Shown here: positions 56,801 to 64,000 of the stretch, piece by piece
Layout: each line of letters opens with the position of its first letter
Position numbering within the stretch: position 1 is the first letter of the stretch
Assembly (NCBI RefSeq): GCF_018691265.1
Contig: NW_024881324.1
Location: 961,230-1,025,229, forward strand
Origin: Tyto alba
Lineage: Eukaryota > Chordata > Aves > Strigiformes > Tytonidae
Length of the DNA: 64,000 nucleotides
Reading direction: 5' to 3'
Position numbers and translations under genes: made by a program
Notes under the pieces: model-generated
Told to the model about the DNA's origin: nothing
Database searches by the model: none
Seen by the model: the letters and a program-made list of their open reading frames with translations, nothing else

Positions 56801-59800
56801 ATCACTAAGGAGAATTAATCTTGTTTTGAGTTACCATACCAGTCATAAAGTGGGAAGCTTCAGACTGGGCAGATCTGTGAAAGGAAGATGCCATCATGTG
56901 CTGAATTAAACATTTTGGGTTTTCTTACAGAGGGCAACAGTAGTTTAAGAACAATAGAGTTTGCAGGGCAATGAGAATGGAGACAGTCATGATAAGCATT
57001 AGCCCAATATTTTGTCAACAGTGATTTCAGTGTACTAAAACAGTGATGGACTTAATTTGATTGACTGAGGCCTAGGACTGGAATCATCTCTACACTAGCT
57101 ATTTAGTGATGACAGTAAATTTATTAGAGAATGATGAATGGATCATAGATTTCACTGTGGAAATAAGTTTACTACATTCATGCACCAAAAGCTTTCCAAA
57201 AGTGTCAGGTTGCACCACCATATCAACAATCAATGCTTGCATGGTTAAAATGATGAAGTGTATGGTATTTCCTACCTGGGAAATTATGCAAGTTATTATG
57301 TGGAGTGAAGGGTATATTTCTATGATAACTGAGTACATATTTTGTTTATTGGCTTGCTGGAAGATAGGCTGTTGTACGGACAGGTCAATGTTTGTCCTTG
57401 ATTTTTGCTTTTATGACTCAATATACCTCAATAGATTATTGTTCCTAAGGCAAAATTGGACTCCTCACTTTGCATAAAGGTTTTCCTGTCATATAATGGT
57501 GTTGGGGTAAAAAAAAAGAAGAATTTATGATTGAGTTCTTCCTAGGCAGAATGTTTTCTCTATTTATACAACTGAGACATTAATGTATGTTTGATCCATG
57601 GACAAAACATTTTAATACACTTTACTGTAATTTCTCAAAGGAATGCTTTGCAGAATCAAAGACACTTTGCAAGATCAAAGATACTTCTAGTGTAGATTTT
57701 TCTTCTTATTTCAAACTAACAGAAATGCAAAATCTCAGATTTTTTCACCCATATCTGTTATCATTCCATTCTAACCATTAGCTACTGAGTAACACTCTGG
57801 CTTGAAGCCACTGGGAAGATCCTGTTTTGCGGTTACTGCTACCACAAACCACATTATCACTAAATGCTAAAGTCTATCTACAGGTCAAGGTCAGGCCAGG
57901 GAGATGATTGGGAAAGAAGGTAACTGTCATGGAGCAGTCAGAGTACTCATTTGTATTATATCGTCAGAGAAATCAAGTTGAAGGATGGAACTGAAAAAAC
58001 CCTCTATAAAATGTAATGGTGATGTATAATGAAGGAGTCTCGCTTCTAATCATGTGGACTCTCCATTAATGTTTAGTAATTGGTAGAATTGCAATACTGT
58101 CTCCTCTCCACTCATGCGTTGGCAGATATCTTGCACATCAGGGCTGGTGTGATCAAATAGCACCTTTTGCACCTGACCTTGCATAAACAAGGTACATTTC
58201 ACAAAGTGGACAGCATAGGGTGTTTTATAGATGGCATAAAACCTGTTCAGTTTTCACTTCAGAAGGCAACAATTCAGGATGTAATTGTCACTTGACATAG
58301 GTTTCAGCCATAAAGAAAGAACATTGGAGATAATAGGAAACAGATCAAGGAACTCAGTGACATCAAATCTGTGCATGTCTTGTTATTGTACTTCTTCCAG
58401 ATAGTAGTGTTCTGTAACTTGTAGACTACTGACTCTTTCTGGGCAAGAGTCTTTCTATTATTCTCCACTCTTCTGTTTCTTATATTGTCATCTGAGGACA
58501 TTGTTATGACAGCTTAAGTAATATTCACTGCAAATGGGTCATCAGTTCAGTCACAGGATGGGACATGGTGAGAATAGCGATGTCAACGAAACCTTTGTTT
58601 TATGCAAATCTCAATGACTGGAATGGTGCTGTGCCAGTTTGTGCTATATGAAGCAGTTTTAATATAAAAGAATTAGAAACCATGTTTTCAATTACCCCTC
58701 TTCACAGAACAGAATTCTACCTCTGTTCCACTTAGGGATTGTGGAAATCAGCTCTGCAAATTTCTGTCCTACCTCAGGATGATTCAATGGAGCAATTCTT
58801 TGTAGCACTCTGCCAAACCACACCTGATGTGTTTCATTTCATGAACTTCACAAGACTATTCCATAGGTCTCAGTGCTATGTAACTTCAGTTACTGACACT
58901 TAGCAAATTCTTACACTCAGCTGGTGGTGTGAGGTGATTTAATCTGCTTGCTTTTAATTACATCCTGTATTCCAAATGAAGTCTTATGTTTTCTTTTTTG
59001 TCCCTCCCCTAATGTCTCCTTTTACAACATGTCAATCCCACTCTGCTTGGTAGTTTCCATAAATTTCTCTTAACTCCTGCTGACTTGTCTGATTCCTCAG
59101 GTTATTGAGGTTACCAAACCAATAAAAGGGACAGGGAAAAAAAAAGAAAAAAATGTTGACACTGATGTCTGGAGCAGGCTTCTGCAAAAGAAGCTGCTTC
59201 AACTCCCTGAATAATCTTGAATATAACATCAAAGATTTTCTGTAACAGACCTCAGTTCCTGTGTTAGTTTACAGCTGCAGAACAAAGTTGGAAAGACACA
59301 TGGAAGGAGTAAAAGAAAATAATAAAGTTCAGAATGAGAAGATGATATTCAATATGTTTAATAAAGCAAATAAAAACTCCCCAAGACAAGTGGCTTCCTT
59401 TCATAGAGCCTGTACTGCTGGCTCTGTATGGCTTTTGCCTGTATTCTCAGGAATGGAAAGAAAATTTAGAATGTTTAGTTCTCAACACAAAAGATCATTG
59501 CCTTGGTTCATATTATTAGAATTCTAAGATTCAGTACAAAGTTCCACAAAGTAGTAATTAACCCACTTTGAGACCAAAAGCCTGAAGGATAGGGAAGATT
59601 AAAAAAAAAAAAAAAAAAAAGTGTGACTGTATATATATTGTAGATATTAAATAAGCAATTACAGCTGAATGAAGGGCCCAGATGGAAATACCTGATTTGT
59701 GCTAGAATAAAGCTGAGAAAAGATAAGAAGTATTTCAGCTATATCTAAGTGAGTGCATAGTTTGAGCTAAAATTGCAGTGATCTAACGTCTGCAATTAGC

Positions 59801-62800
59801 TGGGGTTTCTCTTCTTTCAGTGACTTTTTACAACTCCTCCTGCCCTCCACAAGAAGGAGAGAAAAAAAAAAAAAAAAAAAAAAAAAAGAAGGGAAAAGGA
59901 AAACTTGATATCTCCGGAAAGGAAAATGATAATGATATTACCTCCTGGTGGAACTTATACCACCTTGTTATACTTGCATGGTAAATATATTCCATTGCAA
60001 GAAATGTTCCACCAAAGAGTATTCACTTCAGAGAAACGATAACGATCTCAAAAAACCTGGTCAGTGACAAACATGCTCTAAAATCCCGCAGCACTGAGCT
60101 GCTGCAGTTTCATTTACACTTGCTGCCCATCAATAGTGAATGTGCTTCAGTTAATCACCTACCCCCCTTGATGAGGGTGGTTGCTATTTCATAACTGTTA
60201 TAAAAGTGAAAGGGAATAGTTATTAAACTGATTATTTTTCTTGTGTTTTGTTAACTTTGACCTTGTTAGGTGAGAACAAACATTGACAGGGAAAGAGAAA
60301 CAGAAATGCTTCCACATAGCATCTTTCCATAACAAAGCCCTGTCCTATAAATGCCGGTGGAACCACAAGAAACTTAAGCTGGTAGAGTAGCACTCGCAGA
60401 GTGGCTATCAGTAAATGACTTGTTGAAAGTTTAATTCTCTGAATGTATCATGTGGTTTAGGCGGACAGCATATTCTAAAGCGATCCCCCTTGCTTATGCC
60501 ATTTCTTTTGGATGGCAGTACTTGCAGCTGTGGGGCTTTGTTTGCTCTGGGTGCTGCTGAGCCTGAGCTCATGGAGGCTGGAAGCTGGTGGCATTATGAG
60601 GACAAGAGCTCTTGGTGGAAGCAAGATGTACAAAAATTGTAGAGTGATTGGCAGGTACCTTTAAAGTTTAAAAAAATATCCCAAACCCTGTCACATAAGC
60701 GATGTACTTTTCTAAGTAACCAGATGGGCACTTGTGAAAAGTAAGGAGTCAGCATAACAAGCCCAAGATATATACAGACTTTGTAGCTCAGGTTTAACCC
60801 ATGCAAAGGGCTTGTGGTTTGGGAATTAGCTAGGATTAATATCCAGTGGGCACTTCTTGTGTTTGAAATCAGCAGTAACATTGCTCATTAGCAATATTGA
60901 AAATGACTGGTTTAATGATATTCACCTTTCCTGCTAGGCCTGTGATTGGTGCCACCAGATATAAATCAGATTATAATTTGCTGATCATTTTCAACAACCA
61001 GCTTTCTATCTGTAATTCTGTTTTGCCTTTCTTAATCCTTTTGTGCTTTCTCTTCTTCAACAGACCTGCTTGTGACAGACACTAAGATTTATGATCAGTG
61101 AGTACTAATGCAATTCAGGACTTGGGAGTTGTAGAACAACACAAGAGGATAATGGGGTGGGTTTAAAAAGTCTCTATGATAAACAACCCAATCTCTTAAC
61201 ACTGGTAATTATTACTTTGGTAATGAATGAGTTGGGATAGAAGAGAATGTTATTTAGCTGCATTCCAAAACTTAATTGTGCAGAGTGAGAGGTGTAAGAA
61301 ACAACACCTTTCAAAAACTAGAGAACCAAAACTGTCTACCGAGTATTCTCAGACTGGGTATCTTATGCTTCTTACAAAATGTGTTTTCTCTGCCATTTTA
61401 AGTTCTCATATGAATTTTTAAAACACAACTTCTTGTTTGTGTTTAAAGCACATTTTGGTTTAAAACTATATCTGAAGAATAGTCAACAGTCATTCCATCA
61501 TAAAGCTAGGGACAACTTAAGATTCCAACTTGAAACTACTCAAGCTTCTGGAAACTTTTCTAGCACACCCAAATCCCGGGTTCAGATCCATTTAGACCTG
61601 ACTAAAGGAATAAACCTGTTGGAGACAAACTACTCTTGATTGTGCAGTGAACAAAAACAGGATCTGAATTTCACTCATTTTGAATATCACAACTTTTGTA
61701 TTAAGCAAAGTTAAACAGATGCAGTGTCCTTACTGATTACACTTCTGCCCTTTTTTCACCAGTTAATAGCTTCCCCTACCAATTGTAGCCATATTGACGT
61801 GCAAATCACGGTTCAGCAATACAGTTCCTTAAAGTGGGTGTTGTAGAGGCAGCAATGTTTTAGGTACAAGCAGTCAGTTTTTGAAGCATCTCACAACTTC
61901 ATGTGTTTTTCTTATCCTAGCCACTAGAGGGCAAAAGACGTAGAAGTAACTTGAACACGGCATTAAGGAAAAAAAAAATCCTTTTATATAGTTTTAGAAG
62001 TACTGAAAGTTAAGAGTAAAGCAGACACTAGAGTAGTATATATAAGGTTTTTTTTTTTTTTTTTTTTTTTCTGTAGATGGACTTCAGGTGTCTTATATGG
62101 GACACAAGTTTGCTATCTTCTCATAAGCTGAAAAGAGAAATAAGTAATATGTTTTGTACACACTGAACTACATTTTACAGATGATTATGAGTTCAACACT
62201 GTGGGTGAAAATGCGATTGCCAGTAACATAAGACTGTGGTCTCTTCCAAATGCAAACAGGTTTTCTGAATCTTCTTTGATAGCTGCCTCCAGAGGTGTGT
62301 GTGATACCTACCACCTCCATGCAGCTGTCCTGCTTCCGTGAGCAACCTGAAAAACACTGGCAAAAGTTGCAACGAATTTTCAGTAATTGGTTAGCAAGTA
62401 GTTTTTGATTTCTGCCTATCCAGTGATAACATGTAAAGCTTCTGCAGCTCGCCAAATACAGCTCTTGAAAGCATGGCTTTGAACTCTCCAGGCACTTCAG
62501 AATAATCTTTCACCTGCTAATATAACCAGTGACTTGATGTTGAAACATTTGCTTCCTATGCAGGTTGTTATTTATTCTCTTGTAGGCATGCAAACTGCAG
62601 GTGGCAGCTTTCCTCTCAAGATTTAAATCACTCCACCCCCTACCCCCCCATGTTTTTTTTTTTTTTTTCTTAAATAATTATAGTGGATTCTGTAGAAAAG
62701 AGAAACCTTAAAATTCTGCAGAACATCTGCATTACAATATGCTACTCCCTAAGGTCAAGAGAGGAGAGTCCAGATTTCATGCCCCACCACTCCCGCCCCG

Positions 62801-62987
62801 CGAGTAGAGATGTGCTTTTTAATAATTTCTATTGTGCATCAACATCATCTTACAAATTCTATTTTTCTCTTTTTTCAATTTGCTAAATATAGCTGAAAGA
62901 TCAGAGAACCACAAATACCTAAATAGAGAAGTCCAGATGTACCTTGAAATGAGTTTAAAAATAACATCGTAAGAACTTCTAAGCCTC
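53850..62987. other. Gene-free AT-rich sequence
   Basis: No gene recognised. Homopolymer A or T tracts occur near 59600-59620, 59861-59887, 62046-62070 and 62652-62670. A 138-codon plus-strand frame at 54321-54737 overlaps comparable frames on the other strand and has no recognisable domain. Confidence 0.5.
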
Positions 62988-64000
62988 TGTCCTGGGTTGA
63001 GTGAGTGGTGGAGTTTTTTGGTGGCAGGGGAGGGGGCTATCGGGGTGGCCCCCTGTGAGAAGCTTCTTGAAGCTCCCCCAGCTCCACGTCAGCTCCACTT
63101 CTGTTTGGGAAATTGAGCCAATCGGCTGTGCCTCTGCGATAACGTATTTAAGAAGGGACGTGGTGACGGGCAGTGGGACTGGTGAGGAGGAGTTGCTGCA
63201 GCTGCATGAACACCAAGGTCAGTGGAGGAACGGAGGAAGAAAGGAGGGGGGAGGTGTGCTGGAGCAGAGACCCTCCTGTATCCTGTGGGGAGACGGCAGG
63301 GCGGCCCCCCCCTGCCACCCATGAAGATCTACGGTGGAGCAGACATTGATTTACAGCCTGTTGTTCCTGCTCGGCTGATCAAGGTTCTGTGCCCGAAGAA
63401 GGCCGGGGTCTCATGGAAAAAGGTAGCCCCGCTGCTGTAATTCAGTGCTGGGAGGATTGCAGCATGTGGGGGAGTCCCACACCGGAGCAGCTCGGGAAGG
63501 GCTGCAGCCGTGGGAGGGAATCCAGTCGGAGGAAGTTGGTGACCCATGACGGAGCAGTGTGGGGAACGCTGCGGCCCATGGGAGGAATTCAAGTCAGAGG
63601 AAGTTTGTGGAGGACTGTCTCCTGTGAGAGGGGGACCACGACGGAGCAGGGGGTAACAAGTTTTGGACACTCCCCTCACCGAAGATGAAGGAAGTGGCAG
63701 CGCTGCCTGCACCCCCCATTCCCTGCCCCTGCGCCACTGGGGGAGGAGGTAGAGATATCGGGAGCAGAACTGAGCCCGGGAAGAAGGGAGGGGTGGGGGG
63801 AAGGTGTTCTCAAGATGTGGCAATGCTTCTCACTGTCCTGCTCTGTTATGTGTTGTTAGTGTCTGTAATAAATGTATGTTCTTTTTTTCTTCCCCTAACG
63901 AGTCTGCCTTTTGCTCATGATCATAAAAGGGGGATTTTCCCCCATCCCAGTCCTATCTTGAACCCCAAGCCTGGCTCTCTGTCCCTTCTCATTGCCGGAG
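62988..64000 (+). mobile_element. Second copy of the ERVL-type LTR, cut by the window end
   Basis: Starts TGTCCTGGGTTGAGTGAGTGGTGG, as the 32393 element does, and follows it along its length with scattered substitutions: TATA-like GTATTTAAG at 63144-63152, AATAAA at 63867-63872. The window ends roughly 60 nt before the expected 3' end. It could be another solo LTR or the 5' LTR of a longer element continuing beyond the window. Confidence 0.88.

Noticed and set aside
57106..57477. 123-codon plus-strand open frame
   Set aside because: Low-complexity hydrophobic/Met/Cys composition typical of AT-rich noncoding DNA; no motif recognised.
1..64000. CRISPR arrays, tRNA or rRNA genes, bacterial operons
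   Set aside because: No regularly spaced repeats, no cloverleaf-type sequence and no rRNA-like stretch noticed; the content is vertebrate.

Overview
The window is vertebrate nuclear DNA, most likely from a bird and probably a passerine. The evidence is CR1 LINE fragments, ERVL-type solo LTRs with 5-bp target duplications, two class II (alpha/beta-like) endogenous retroviruses, and one ordinary split gene whose product matches the spliceosomal/mRNA-decay protein LSM5. There is no bacterial-type gene content. Most of the 64 kb is intergenic or intronic.

Layout. About 1-8.9 kb is gene-poor, with one possible old LTR near 6 kb. A nested stack follows: a CR1 3' end (about 8950-10267) is interrupted by an ERVL solo LTR (9524-10087, duplication GTGAC) and abutted by a 4.7-kb decayed provirus, ERV-A (10274-14939, minus strand, duplication GAACAA). 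ERV-A has lost everything between the gag zinc knuckle and RNase H, and most of the Env surface subunit. From 14.9 to 24.7 kb there is no gene, only two weak LTR-like segments. A young provirus, ERV-B (24744-30938, minus strand, duplication ATTCAG), has 362-bp LTRs that differ at 3 sites by eye. It carries gag with one frameshift, an open dUTPase-protease frame behind a GGGAAAC slippery site, a pol collapsed by a large internal deletion, an unexplained 202-codon cysteine-rich open frame between pol and env, and an intact 449-codon env. LSM5 lies immediately upstream on the same strand (minus, 31221-35741, five coding exons, 91 residues), with a second ERVL-type solo LTR (32393-33466) in its last intron and a CpG-rich promoter near 35.5-35.8 kb. 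From 36 to 63 kb there is a CR1 endonuclease fragment (36.0-36.77 kb), a GC-rich LTR-like block (41.5-42.6 kb) and long AT-rich stretches without a recognisable gene, apart from an unassigned 98-codon open frame at 53.4-53.7 kb. The window ends inside another copy of the LTR found in the LSM5 intron.

Main points of interest. (1) ERV-B landed on the AATAAA that very probably served as the LSM5 polyadenylation signal. The hexamer now lies 6.2 kb away, beyond the provirus, and the first signal downstream of LSM5 is the one in the ERV-B 5' LTR. (2) ERV-B has about 450 nt between the integrase C-terminus and env that its relative ERV-A lacks. That segment is fully open in one frame and encodes a Cys-rich, ATG-less product resembling no family I can name. 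(3) ERV-B combines betaretrovirus-like dUTPase-protease and frameshift organisation with an alpharetrovirus-like tRNA-Trp primer site and Env.
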